This document shows positions 53,779 through 64,000 of a stretch of 64,000 bases of DNA, one piece after another (position 1 is the stretch's first letter; every line of letters starts with the position of its first letter). The stretch spans positions 1,497,937 through 1,561,936 of the forward strand of contig NC_066856.1 in assembly GCF_001640805.2 (NCBI RefSeq), given 5' to 3'. The notes beneath the pieces are model-generated. The model was not told the origin of the DNA. It saw nothing but the letters and a program-made list of their open reading frames with translations, and ran no database searches. A program made the translations under genes and the position numbers. Source of the stretch: Lates calcarifer. Lineage: Eukaryota > Chordata > Actinopteri > Centropomidae.

Positions 53779-54518
53779 AACATGTACTAATTGTTGACAC
53801 TGTATCCACCCAAGCTGGAGAAGCAGCTGACCTATGAGAAATTTGTGGAGTGGACTCGTCCAGACATGATGTCTGAGGTTGAGGTTGATGTGAAGCTGCC
53901 TCAATTCAAGTTGGAGGAGACGTATGACCTGAAAGACGTCCTGAAAAACATGGGCATGGTGGACGCTTTTGATGACAAGAAGAGTGACTTCTCTGGTGAG
54001 ATATTAAATCCATCATCCATTTATCAATGTCAGTTATCAATGCCAGGATCATGGTGAAAACAGGAGTGGCAGAGATACCCAGACTTTCTTTTCTTCTCTT
54101 GACCCTCCCTTCTCTAAACACTTGAATACCACCTTACACATGGGTAACTGGATGGTAAGAATAGAAATGTAGCTCTCATTCAGGCTTGCTCCTGCATATT
54201 AATTATTGTATACAGTGTAAATTCTCATAGGTAAACACATGAAAGTTCAATGTTATTTTTGTTTTTCTCTCTTCTGTGACAGGCATGTCTGGGACCAAAG
54301 ACCTGATTCTGTCAGAAGTCATCCACAAGACTCATGTGGAGGTGAACGAGGAGGGAACTGAGGCTGCTGCTGCCACTGGCGCTTGTGTCCGTCTTTTGTC
54401 AGGGCGTATGTATTTCAATTTAGCCCACTTCATCGCAGACCACCCCTTCCTCTTCTTCATCCGACATAACACCACCATGAGCGTTCTGTTCGCCGGCCGA
54501 TTCTGCTCCCCTGTGTGA
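51316..54518 (+). CDS. Serpin S4: clade B serpin, 386 aa, array copy 4
   Basis: Coding exons: 51316-51492, 51603-51740, 52026-52143, 52337-52479, 52571-52648, 53643-53732, 53815-53995 and 54283-54518; frame open throughout. Starts [20 protein letters not shown]; exon 2 ends TQISE where the other copies have TQMSE. The reactive loop is C-V-R-L-L|S-G-R: P4 Val and P2 Leu instead of Phe at both places in S1 to S3, and these are the only two base differences from S1 in the whole of exon 9. Intron 2 is only 110 nt because the 0.5-kb SINE-bearing segment of S1 to S3 is absent. No CD-loop exon. AATAAA at 54964-54969. Its 3' end forms a 684-bp inverted repeat with that of the convergent gene SB. Intact. 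Confidence 0.92.
52687..53344. mobile_element. MITE in intron 6 of serpin S4
   Basis: Same element and position as at 34584-35241 in S1. Confidence 0.75.
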
Positions 54519-55113
54519 GCGCTGTGTCCCTCAGAGCAGTGTGACTCCACAGGTGGAGGTTACGTGGGATGTAGCTACACTCAAACAGTCCACAGCCCCT
54601 CTGCATTGCTCTAGCTATAAATCACATTTCCCCTCTCAGTTACTTTTACAAAGTGTAAAATGTGGCTCTGCACAGTGCACCCTCACATTTACATCCAGGT
54701 GCTGCTGCCCTCAGTCTGTGGCTTGTGCTGAATCCCAAACTTTTTCTGATGATTATCTGTATGTTTTGAAATGGTCTTTGCTTGTAGGTGAGCAGAAAAT
54801 CCCTGTGTATCTTTTTACTGTCTGAGAGAAGCTGCTGAGCTGTTGCACTTACACATCTTTGAAATGTAACTTTACCATCCCAGTCAGTCGAACATGGAGT
54901 TTCATGTCAGTTAATGAATCTAAACTATGGCTGCACTTTGTATCCTCCTGCTTGCATAACTGGAATAAAGGAGTTTGGTTTGAAAACACAGTGTGCCGTG
55001 TTTTTCTTTCAGAATTCTTTGGGTTATAAAAGTGTTTGTGCTGAATTCTCTCAGGCTTCATGTTGTAGCCACCAACATTTCCTCAGGCTGGAGCCAGTGA
55101 GAGCAGGAGGCCA
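54429..55113 (+). repeat. Inverted repeat, left arm (3' end of S4)
   Basis: From the codons for [11 protein letters not shown] of S4 through the stop codon, 3'UTR and poly(A) signal. It is nearly identical to the reverse complement of 55652-56335. Arm lengths are 685 and 684 bases; the spacer is 538 bases. Confidence 0.85.
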
Positions 55114-55651
55114 GTAGAGGGCGCTGCTGCCTGTGGAGCTGTTAAAGAGACAAAATCATCTGCTCTGAGAGTTGCTGCAACTGAGGACATACAACTGTAT
55201 GTGTCTGTGATGGAAATACCACACATACTGTACATGTTTACTATGTAAAGCTTGTAGATCTGTTTCCCTGTGTCAGTATCCCACAGTGGATTTAGACCCA
55301 GCTCCAGTATAGGTGTTTACATAGGTTAATTCTCACTGTTTCACCTCAATTAGCCAGGAATGCTTCAGACAATGGGTTTGTCAAACATCCAAATATCCAG
55401 TTCCTTCTAACATCCAAGGTTGATGTCTGACATATATAACCTCCACAGTACATACAGAATCTGAGCCCATTCATCACTGATCATTTTTGGTCCAGTGAGG
55501 AGATGAATAAAGTAAGGAATAAGCAGTGAATTAGATAAATCATTGAAATGACTTCACTTGTTTTATGTGTCATTTAAAACCAGAAACATCTTCAGTTTTG
55601 TTTAATAGTTGGTAAACAATGAAAACAAAAACACCACCCTGTATTTATGAT
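55114..55651. other. Spacer between convergent serpin genes
   Basis: Begins with about 50 bases of array-unit sequence (to about 55166), then unique sequence with no coding potential. The array unit breaks off here and resumes at 58048. Confidence 0.6.
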
Positions 55652-56335
55652 GGCCTCCTGCTCTCACTGGCTCCAGCCTGAGGAAATGTTGGTGGCTACA
55701 ACATGAAGCCTGAGAGAATTCAGCACAAACACTTTTATAACCCAAAGAATTCTGAAAGAAAAACACGGCACACTGTGTTTTCAAACCAAACTCCTTTATT
55801 CCAGTTATGCAAGCAGGAGGATACAAAGTGCAGCCATAGTTTAGATTCATTAACTGACATGAAACTCCATGTTCGACTGACTGGGATGGTAAAGTTACAT
55901 TTCAAAGATGTGTAAGTGCAACAGCTCAGCAGCTTCTCTCAGACAGTAAAAAGATACACAGGGATTTTCTGCTCACCTACAAGCAAAGACCATTTCAAAA
56001 CATACAGATAATCATCAGAAAAAGTTTGGGATTCAGCACAAGCCACAGACTGAGGGCAGCAGCACCTGGATGTAAATGTGAGGGTGCACTGTGCAGAGCC
56101 ACATTTTACACTTTGTAAAAGTAACTGAGAGGGGAAATGTGATTTATAGCTAGAGCAATGCAGAGGGGCTGTGGACTGTTTGAGCGTAGCTACATCCCAC
56201 GTAACCTCCACCTGTGGAGTCACACTGCTCTGAGGGACACAGCGCTCACACAGGGGAGCAGAATCGGCCGGCGAACAGAACGCTCATGGTGGTGTTATGT
56301 CGGATGAAGAAGAGGAAGGGGTGGTCTGCGATGAA
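55652..56335 (-). repeat. Inverted repeat, right arm (3' end of SB)
   Basis: Partner of 54429-55113. It contains the minus-strand AATAAA at 55795-55800 and the last codons of SB. Identity to S4 starts right after the SB reactive loop, at FIADHPF, and runs through the 3'UTR. Confidence 0.85.
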
Positions 56336-59300
56336 CATGGCAGGAATCATTAAAGAGCGCTCAGACATGGCGGCAGCAGTGGCAGCAGCAGCCTCAGTTC
56401 CCTCCTCGTTCACCTCGATAAAAGCCTTGTGGACGACTTTTGACAGAAACAGGTCAATCGCTGAAGACATGCCTGTCAGCAGAGGAGGGAGAGCATTTTT
56501 AGCAACTACTACACTTTACTTGATAATTTAATTATGTATATAATGTATAACAACATATGTCTCACCAGAGAAGTCGCTCTTTTCCCTAGAGAAAGCATCC
56601 ACCATGCCCATGCCTATCAGGACCTTATTCAGGTCATACGTCTCCTCCATCTTGAATCGAGGCAGCCTCACCTCTACCTCAGTTTGACCCATTAAATCTG
56701 GACGAGTCCACTCCACAAATTTCTCATAGGTCAGCTCCTTCTCCAGCTGGGGTGGACACAGTATCAGTTATCAGTCTGTCTGTTTAAAACTGTGCATTTG
56801 TTCACTGTATGTGCACATGTCCTACCTTCTCCAAGCCTGTTGTATCACCCTCTATCTCATTGGGCAGGAAGATGAGCATGCTTAGGTCCTCCCCTTCATA
56901 GGGCATCTCTAGGATCTGCCCAAAAACATTTTGTTTTTAATTTCATTTCAGTGACAGATTATCTACTTCATCCTCAAAAACATGTTGGCATTTGGAACAA
57001 AGTCTGGTCCTCTGTTAGTGGTTACAGCTATGGAAATGATACTGGAAATCTAAAGGTTTCAATGTCAGAATGGAGCCATTGGTTCTTTGGATCATGGTAA
57101 ATCTGCCCACTATATTAAACTGAAATCTGTTTACAAATGATTGAAATATAAAATTGCATGGCAGTCAAACAGGTATGGTCAAAACCACATACTAACAAAC
57201 ATGGATATTACCTGGCAGTTGGCCTCAGGAATGGTGGCCAGAGAGAATTTACTTTTCTGCTGCATCATCTTCACTGGCTTAGTGTCGTTCTGGAGACAAC
57301 AGGAAACACAACAAACACTCCTCTGGTTGAGTCCGTTGTTTTCTCAGAGCTCACACTGATCATTTACATTATGTGTGTAAGCTGCTATGATTATTATCAC
57401 CATGTAGGCCCGTGTATTTATTCAGTAAATCTTACTTTAGTCTTACTTTATATCAGGGTAGGGGTATAATTTGGACTTTAACTTCATGAAGGCTTTCTGC
57501 CTCACCCGCCTGACAGAGACTGATCCACTCCCAGCCTACTAAGGCACAGACAAGGAGCTCTGTTACTGCTGCATTGGGGCGGCTGGGACTTTTCTATCAT
57601 GTGCTTCCAAGCTTGAAGCTACAGTATAAATGTCCATACTGCTAAATAAATAAAGTGTCCTTTATAGACCTCAGCTGAACTGTTTACTTTCACACAACTT
57701 CATTACACCATCCCAGAATGCTGCCTTTGTTCCTCAGTGTGTCTCCATCCAGTGCACATGAGGTTGTGCAGCGTTACCTTATTTATTCTGAACTCAGCAT
57801 CGGCAGTATAGTCCTCCTTGAACTGTTTGTTCCAGTTGCCTTTGAAGTAGATGGCATTGACCAGCACCAGCCTGGTCATGCTGTCCAAAACCTCTGGCGA
57901 CAGCAAGTCCTTGATTTTACCTGGTGAACAGTTTCGAGCAAAAAAAGTCATTTCAAATAAAAAAAGAATCAGCTAATGGAAACAATTATAACAGGGCACA
58001 GACGTCTAAAACAACATGTTCAGTTAAATTGTGATGAAGAAGGAACTTCTGATTTCCTCCATCAGGTTGTATCAGACTCCTGTAACCTCATGGTGGCTAC
58101 GCCCTATGGTTTGAGCCTGAGACCTCGGAGCCTCTGAAAAGCCTTATTGATAGATCTCTGCTGTATTCACAAGGTCAGTATGTTAAGGAGCTAACTCCAT
58201 ACAAACTGTTCAAAACACACATCTAGCCAGGGTGGAACAACCCACAGTACATAGTCACAGGTACTCTCCTATTAGATCTCAGGCTTCTCCAGTTGGAACT
58301 AATTAAAGTTTGGACAGTTACAATAAAGTTCTAAATTTTATACACTTCCTCACCTCACAGAGGCAAACCAGAGGAGGTGCCCGATTAAAACAAGAAATTG
58401 GAAAACTGGAAAAACAGGAAATATAAAATTATATTTGCTTGTGGATTATTCAGCCCCATGGTAACTTGTAAACAAAGCATGACAAATATGGCCATGGGGC
58501 AACATGGGCTCAAATTATAGTCAGTAAGATTCTGAGTTTGTAAAGTGAAGTTCACAAATAATACTAAGTTTGTGATTGTAAATCAACCATTGGAAACCTG
58601 TAAAAGAAACTGTACTCTGCTCTGTGGTTGGACTGTCATTGCCCAATCAGATTCAGGTGTAAAGACAGGTTCAGAATTCATACCTGTAACTTCAGTGTCA
58701 CACACACAGTGTGGGAACTTTGAACACAGTTTGCTGCTTTGTATATGTGCACATATGTCTCTTTTTTTCATACAAATACAAGTCTTCTCAACATATGCAC
58801 AAACTTGAATTTCAAATGCAGATTTATATCACAGGTTGATTTTCAACTACAAACTGCAGACTTATTTGCAAACATTACTTTACAAGCTCAGAATGTAACT
58901 GATCCAGTGGTAGTGCTTTTTTCTGCTGGATAGAAATAAACCTCTACTAGTAAACACAAAAACCCACCTTGTGTCTGTTTCTCCACCCAGCTATTAATGT
59001 TGACCCTGGCCTCCTCAGAGTTGGACATGAAGTCCACAGATTCCAGCTCAGCATCGTAGTACTTTTTAGTTTCTTCTAAAAAACCCTGAAATCACAAACA
59101 GAATACCTGGATACTCTCACCACAGGTAAATACTCACACTAGCCAGTTCACAGACACAAAACTCTGAAAAATACTGTTTCATTTCTGCTGCTAAGTGTCT
59201 CTCAATCCAAACTATAACAGACGAATGTAGTTTAATGAATTATTGGAGGTCTCCTCCTCTCCAAAACAAACGGACCCAGTGATTGAATCTGGTTAAAACA

Positions 59301-59758
59301 CTGAATAAACACTTTCACATTAAAAATCTGTGTTTCTCTGATAATGTTCTCCAATACTGAATTCAACAACATATATAACAGAGGTATATCAGCTTGTAGA
59401 CATTTTAATGTGTAAAAGTGAGATATTAGACCCTTAAGCCTCCAGCTGTGACCAGCTGCAGACACCACAGACACGGGGCGGTTCCCCTCTTTTACCTTAT
59501 TGTGCTGTCTGCATCTAGCCTTTGGAGTCACCTTACGCGGGCGTCCACTTCCAGGGAGACTAGCCATTTATAGAAATCTTTTCTGACTGTGTACGGATGA
59601 ATGTCCAAACTCTTTGAGATGATTTATAACCTTTTCCAGCTTCGTACAACTCAGAAACCAGTGTGTGAGTAGGAGCATACTGCCATCTATATATGTATAT
59701 ATGGCAGTATGCTCCTATATGTGTATATGGCAGACAAACAGGTATATATGGGTTCATT

Positions 59759-59790
<32 letters not shown>

Positions 59791-62700
59791 TTGCCACTGT
59801 AGTATCTTGAATTTTTATTTTACCCTGCACCACACTCCTAACTTGCAAACTTCAATTTGACTGAAAATTGTCTTTTGAAATTTACACCAATGGAACTCAG
59901 TGCTTCTCAACAGTGTACATGTTCTCATCTTAAATTGTAACAGCTTTGTTTTGTTGGAGCTTCCAAAGCCATGTTTGCAATATCCACACACCAAATTACA
60001 GGACTGCAGGTCACTCCCTCCCCAAATAATTCATTGGCACACACACACCTCAACAAATTGGAAGGACTGCTCCCCATACAGTCTGTTGGCAACACTGAGG
60101 GCGTACAGAGCGTCTTCCTTGTTCAGCTCGCTCAGCAGTTTGGTGAAACCAGAATGGACATCATTCTCCTGATGGCTCTGAGGTTTCAGGACCTGTAAAC
60201 AGCCACAGAAGACCTGCGTGTTACCAAGACACACAGAGCCAGTGACAGATGAAAGACAGTTTTGTGTTGCATTAATGTGGATTTTTGGCCTTGTGGTTAG
60301 CTTTCCTTTTAAAGGGCAACAAAGTATTTTTTCCTCATATTTTTGGATGTACATGATTGATAGGGACAAAAATCTTTGGAATCAGAGCAGTGTGCCACTG
60401 CCTCAGTCTGTTAGTTTGTTTGTGTTATTGTGTGACTTTCACTGCTGGAAGAGGTATTCAGATCCTTTACATTAGTAAAGATACCAGACAGTAACACAAA
60501 CAAACAGAGGCAGTGGTACTCCACCAACTCTTTGTCTGTGAAAAACTGTTAGTCAGTGGAGGCTGGTAGTGATATATAGTGATGCGTCTGCTTAAATTAA
60601 AATAATTAGATAAAAAGGATCATCTCCATAGGAATCCTGTCCATAATGTTGTCAGACACTTAGAATAACAATCTGAACCTGTCAGTGGCAAAAACAAGAA
60701 CTTAAGTGGACGCACTTTGATGTGGACAGTTGCACAGTTTGTTTACACTGCAGCAAGGTACACTGTTGTTTCTCAACACTTCAGTGATTCCAAATATTTT
60801 TTGTTCTCTATCAATCATTTCTACCCCAAAACAGGAGAGAATAAGAATAGACATGACAATCATCAGAGACCCTGATGCTCCACGCTGCATCATTATGACT
60901 AGAATCCATACTGAAGACCAAAATCAGTCTTTTACTTTTGGGATAGTGCTGCAGGATTGGCTCTTTATCAAGGTCGGTCAGTTTGTTTGTGTCAGTTCTA
61001 TGTTTGTTCTCATCATTAGGATGACCTTCAACCCCCAACATCCTGAAATTTTCATTAGTATAATTTCTCCTTATGAGACCCTTTGGAGAAAATATGGAAA
61101 AGACAAAAACAGACCAATCAAAAGCATTGACACCTTTAGTATTAACAAAAAAATATCCCATGGAAAAGCAGTTACCCACTGTTTACCCACCATCATGTTA
61201 ACTTACACTGTCCTCCTCAGAGTGGACCAAAGAAAATTTAAGATGGTCTGCTTTTGTTGGAGTGTGACACTGAATTTCCCATCTGTTGCGTAAATCTGCT
61301 TATTTTGCAGTTTCTAGCTTCACATTAAGGTTTGTTTTTCCAAGAGACTGGAAATTACTATGCAAAGCAGAGGGAAATGAAGTGTGTTAACACCCTGAAA
61401 CCAAAATCTTAGGTTTCCTCAGGAGATAACCCCACCCACCATCATCATTAATCACACCATCACATGACAGCTGGTTTTGTCACCACCTTGAGCAGATACT
61501 GTGGCAGTCTGGTGCTCTGTTGGATCTGTGTCTGCATCTGCATGCGCGTCTGGATCTGTGACTGCATCGGTGACTGTGTTTGCATCTGAAGTTGATCCCC
61601 TGCTGGCTCCACCGGTGGCTGTGGCTCATTGAAGCCAAGGACCTGCAGGGGTGCAAATGGTAGTTTCCCTTAAGTTCAATATTGTGTGTGTGTATGTGTG
61701 TGGTGTGTGTGTGTGTGAGAGAGAGAGAGAACTAAAGTATAAACTAAACTGTTGAGAGAAAGGAAAACTCTCTGCAGCCTTATGTTAGACTCCATACAAG
61801 CCAAAGCCTGCATGCACAGACATGTTTTCTTCATTACACCTGATGACTCTCAGGGAAGAATACACACCTTTGTTAACCTACACAGTCTGAATCACTTTCA
61901 AGTAAAATTCCACAGAATGTGCATCAGAGACTGTTGACACCTACGTTAAAACTTTCTCTGCCACACCCACTGAAACTGTGACACTGCATTCATCATTCTC
62001 ACATCTGGCTGTGAGGCAACTGTTGCTCCATCAACATTCCCCCACTGGGAACAAAACCAGACTTTATTCCCAGCACATGTTTAATCCAAATCCGGATGCC
62101 GTGTATGCAGCACACCATAAAATCAAATGATGAAATAAGAATCGGTGCAGTTCATATTGTGATACACATAGATGTCTCACTGCTGCACAGTGCAAAGGTG
62201 TATTACCAGTGTTGAACAGCAGATTGATCATAGCTTTTTGTGCTCATGTTTTCTGTGTTTCATACTCCAGTTAAAATCCTGAAACCTCTTTTCTTTGTGT
62301 TAATTATAATGGTTCCAATTGTATTCTCTTTTTCATTGTAATATAAAGTATAAATTAAGGTTAAGAAACCTTTTCTTTCAGTAAGTATTTCAGTGTGCTT
62401 TGCACCTAGTAACCTGTGAACATGACAGAGCTTGAAACCTGAAGCCACACCTTTTTCTTTTTGGTGCAATAGTACTGTGCCGAAATTCCAACCACATCAT
62501 GAACCAGATCCACTAATTTGCAGTGACAGTTGAGTGCATGCCTGTGTAATCACTTTAGTCCAAATGGATGCATTAACCTGTAACTTTTTTTTTTTTTTTT
62601 TTTTTTTTTTTGTTGTCATGTACCTCTGACATCTGTGTGGCTGTGTTTCCTCTGGCTCCCAGCATCACCATAGCCAGGGCTGAAGAGATGCTAAAAGGAG

Positions 62701-62800
62701 AGAAGAAGACATTTGCAGTCTTGTCTTCGTCGCTCAGCTTTCTGAACAGATCCAGACAGAAGGTGGTGTTGGCCTTGGACAGAGGGGCTGGTGATGCCAT
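56246..62800 (-). CDS. Serpin SB: clade B serpin (leukocyte elastase inhibitor-like), Arg-Ser reactive site, 437 aa
   Basis: Intracellular protease inhibitor, convergent to the array. Coding exons: 62624-62800, 61487-61642 (CD loop), 60049-60192, 58968-59085, 57778-57920, 57212-57289, 56826-56915, 56566-56746 and 56246-56472; all frames join. Exon 2 gives [20 protein letters not shown]; exon 4 starts [16 protein letters not shown]; exon 6 holds [15 protein letters not shown]; exon 8 [20 protein letters not shown]. The hinge [11 protein letters not shown] is intact. Counting from P15 Gly the loop reads AMSE-R|S-LMI, so P1-P1' is Arg-Ser, pointing to a trypsin-like target. The 52-residue CD-loop insert is Q/M-rich ([19 protein letters not shown]). 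This layout is typical of fish proteins annotated as leukocyte elastase inhibitor; exact orthology is not settled. AATAAA at 55795-55800. Intact. Confidence 0.93.
58048..58221 (+). repeat. Displaced piece of the array unit inside an SB intron
   Basis: 174 bases nearly identical to the intergenic part of the array unit (for example 37074-37247), from TCTGATTTCCTCC to GTTCAAAACACACA. It has the GACCTCGGAGCC variant of S1 to S3 downstream flanks. It lies in the SB intron between exons 57778-57920 and 58968-59085. Serpin S4 ends just before this part of the unit, at about 55166. Confidence 0.8.
59490..59660 (-). mobile_element. Tc1-like transposase N-terminal fossil
   Basis: The minus strand gives [17 protein letters not shown], then after frame disruption [17 protein letters not shown]. 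The GRPRKVTP motif is the AT-hook-like linker between the two HTH motifs of Tc1-type transposases. Broken frames, no DDE region; dead. Located in an SB intron. Confidence 0.45.
59670..59717. repeat. Perfect hairpin palindrome
   Basis: TAGGAGCATACTGCCAT at 59670-59686 and its exact reverse complement at 59701-59717, with a 14-base AT loop: a 17-bp perfect stem. It lies just outside the Tc1-like fossil and before a T-rich run, so a transposon end or MITE remnant is likely. Confidence 0.85.
60730..61293 (+). other. Unrecognised 187-codon ORF in an SB intron
   Basis: The longest uninterrupted frame in the window. It lies antisense to SB in the intron between its CD-loop exon and the next one. 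It begins [20 protein letters not shown]; composition is hydrophobic with no domain I recognise. The opposite strand has an overlapping 122-codon frame (60811-61179), so both strands are low in stops. There is no evident splice or promoter context. Possibly a relic of an unrecognised mobile element. Confidence 0.25.
61487..61642 (-). other. CD-loop exon of serpin SB (Q/M-rich insert)
   Basis: 52 codons, phase 0 at both ends, starting [17 protein letters not shown], then alternating Gln, Met, Thr and Ser, ending LPQYLLK. Longer than and diverged from the equivalent 42-codon exon of SA. Confidence 0.8.
62587..62611. repeat. Poly(T)/poly(A) run beside the exon 2 donor of SB
   Basis: On the minus strand the intron opens GTACATGACAACA and then about 25 A residues, so the homopolymer begins about 13 bases from the splice site. 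The equivalent position is a (CA)n run in SA. Confidence 0.8.
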
Positions 62801-63218
62801 TGTGTCTAATACAAAGAAAAGACAGCAGAACATTAATCAGTGAATTAAAACTCTAGCATAACTATGGTCCTGATTATGATCTTACATGCTGAGGCAACAC
62901 AGACACTACATGTCCTGTATATGTAGAGGTAATGACCTCAGTCTCTTTTATGAATCAGTCTCTTTTTCACTCACAAATGCAGGTGAGAGTTTAAAAACAA
63001 CAATAACTCATCTTGTCTATTCTTAAATGTTTTTATGAGGATGTTCCAACACCACAAGTGTTTCAGAGGAGCTACTAAATTCATATTGTATAATTTGCTT
63101 GAGTTTTAAAATTTAAGCAGACTATGCAAACCTTTAAAGCCTGGCTGACCTCTGTTATCTTTACTGATCATTTTTATCATGGAAATCAAGTGACAATAAG
63201 ACAGCATCCTGTACTTAC

Positions 63219-63245
63219 TCTCAGACACTCTTCTCTTCTTCAAGT
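63219..63245 (-). promoter_or_regulatory. Non-coding exon 1 donor of serpin SB
   Basis: The minus strand reads GTGTCTGAGA|GTAAGTAC with the donor after 63219, homologous to GTCTGACA|GTAAGT in the array and GTCTGACA|GTGAGT in SA. The 5' end of the exon and the promoter cannot be placed confidently. Confidence 0.5.
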
Positions 63246-64000
63246 CAGTAAGTGATCCAGTGATTCAGTTGGAAGAACAACTACTCTGTTCGAACCAACT
63301 CCAACACACCCAAACTAAAGCTAATGCCTGCAGCCCGAGAACATGTCTAGAAATCACACCCATCACCAAAAAGGCACACCCATCCATAAAATAGGTTTGG
63401 GTACATGTGTTGTGCCAGTTGGCTTTGTGAGGAGTTTGCTGGACCACAGACTCTGAAACAAAGTGTGGATGGATGTATGGATGGATATTGAGATGGAGAC
63501 ACAGTGCAATCAACACCTGATGAAGCAGTAATTTTCAGGAACAAAACATAAGTATATAATTTATGAGGAGACTGTGAATTAAAATACGTGTCAAGAGGTT
63601 CAAACCGGGTTAGTATAAAAACACAGAGAAATAAAAATCTGTTTGCCTCCTTGGATCTGCTTAATATTTTGTCTGTGCATGCAGAAAATCTGTGGTTGTT
63701 TGCATCAGCATCATCTATTCAACCCTGGGTACAGGGTGTGGAGGTTCAAACATTTACAGTAACTCTGGCTACAGAGGGGTGAGAAAGTGCAGGATTTCAC
63801 AGCAAATCAACCACCACAGAGCCTGATTTTACTTCATTCAGCTCCTCCGCTGGGGTTAAAGCTTTGAAAATCAGTGGAATTAGATGGTATAGAACAGGGA
63901 CTTCTCCTCTTTTTGCAACATTTATGAACATATGAACATGTAGTGTAACATCAGCCACACTGAGAACAACCAGTTCAGTTTTACAGAAGTTTCTCTCTTT
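63246..64000. other. Right-end flank of SB
   Basis: Presumed upstream region of SB. Short GGATGGAT repeats near 63470; no gene recognised. Confidence 0.45.

Noticed and set aside
28923..55113. Reading the 6-kb repeats as a satellite or a single large transposon
   Set aside because: The unit contains a complete spliced serpin gene with promoter and poly(A) signal and no transposition genes; ordinary tandem gene duplication explains it.

Overview
The window looks like teleost fish nuclear DNA. Coding sequence is cut into short exons with GT..AG introns, microsatellites are dense, and there are tRNA-derived SINEs, L2/Rex-like LINE pieces, Tc1-like fossils and a MITE of kinds common in fish. No species is claimed. 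I found no bacterial, organellar, tRNA, rRNA or CRISPR feature.

Layout: (1) 1-3.47 kb holds no recognisable gene. (2) 3.6-6.35 kb, minus strand, is a complete eight-exon pigm gene (GPI mannosyltransferase I). (3) 7.9-15.6 kb, minus, is a clade B serpin ('SA') with a Q/M-rich CD-loop exon and an Arg-Cys reactive site; its exon 4 carries one extra base. (4) 15.7-20.7 kb is gene-poor. (5) 20.8-24.2 kb, minus, holds two tandem cystatin-B-like genes, followed by a LINE fragment fused to a third cystatin scrap. (6) 24.3-28.9 kb is gene-poor, with one unrecognised Ser/Pro-rich exon-like ORF and duplicated exon-like modules. (7) 28.9-55.1 kb, plus, is a tandem array of clade B serpins on a unit of about 6 kb: a 3' remnant (S0) and four full-length copies (S1 to S4). 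S1, S3 and S4 read through cleanly; S2 has homopolymer indels. (8) 56.2-63.2 kb, minus, is a convergent intact serpin ('SB') that again has the Q/M-rich CD-loop exon and has an Arg-Ser reactive site.

The locus is therefore a cluster of two intracellular protease-inhibitor families: serpins for serine/cysteine proteases and stefins for papain-like cysteine proteases. In both, the near-identical body of the gene is decoupled from the part that contacts the protease. In exon 9, S1 and S4 differ at only two bases, both amino-acid changes at P4 and P2 of the reactive loop. SA, SB and the array have three different reactive loops set in nearly the same frame. The two cystatins share exons 2 and 3 but differ in the N-terminal exon. 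Shared blocks, a 684-bp inverted repeat, a solo LTR with an empty site in a sister copy, and SINE presence/absence record recent duplication and probable gene conversion. Single-base indels in SA and S2 should be checked against reads before either is called a pseudogene.

Exon coordinates were worked out by eye from splice signals and family alignment. No alignment, database search or expression evidence was available.
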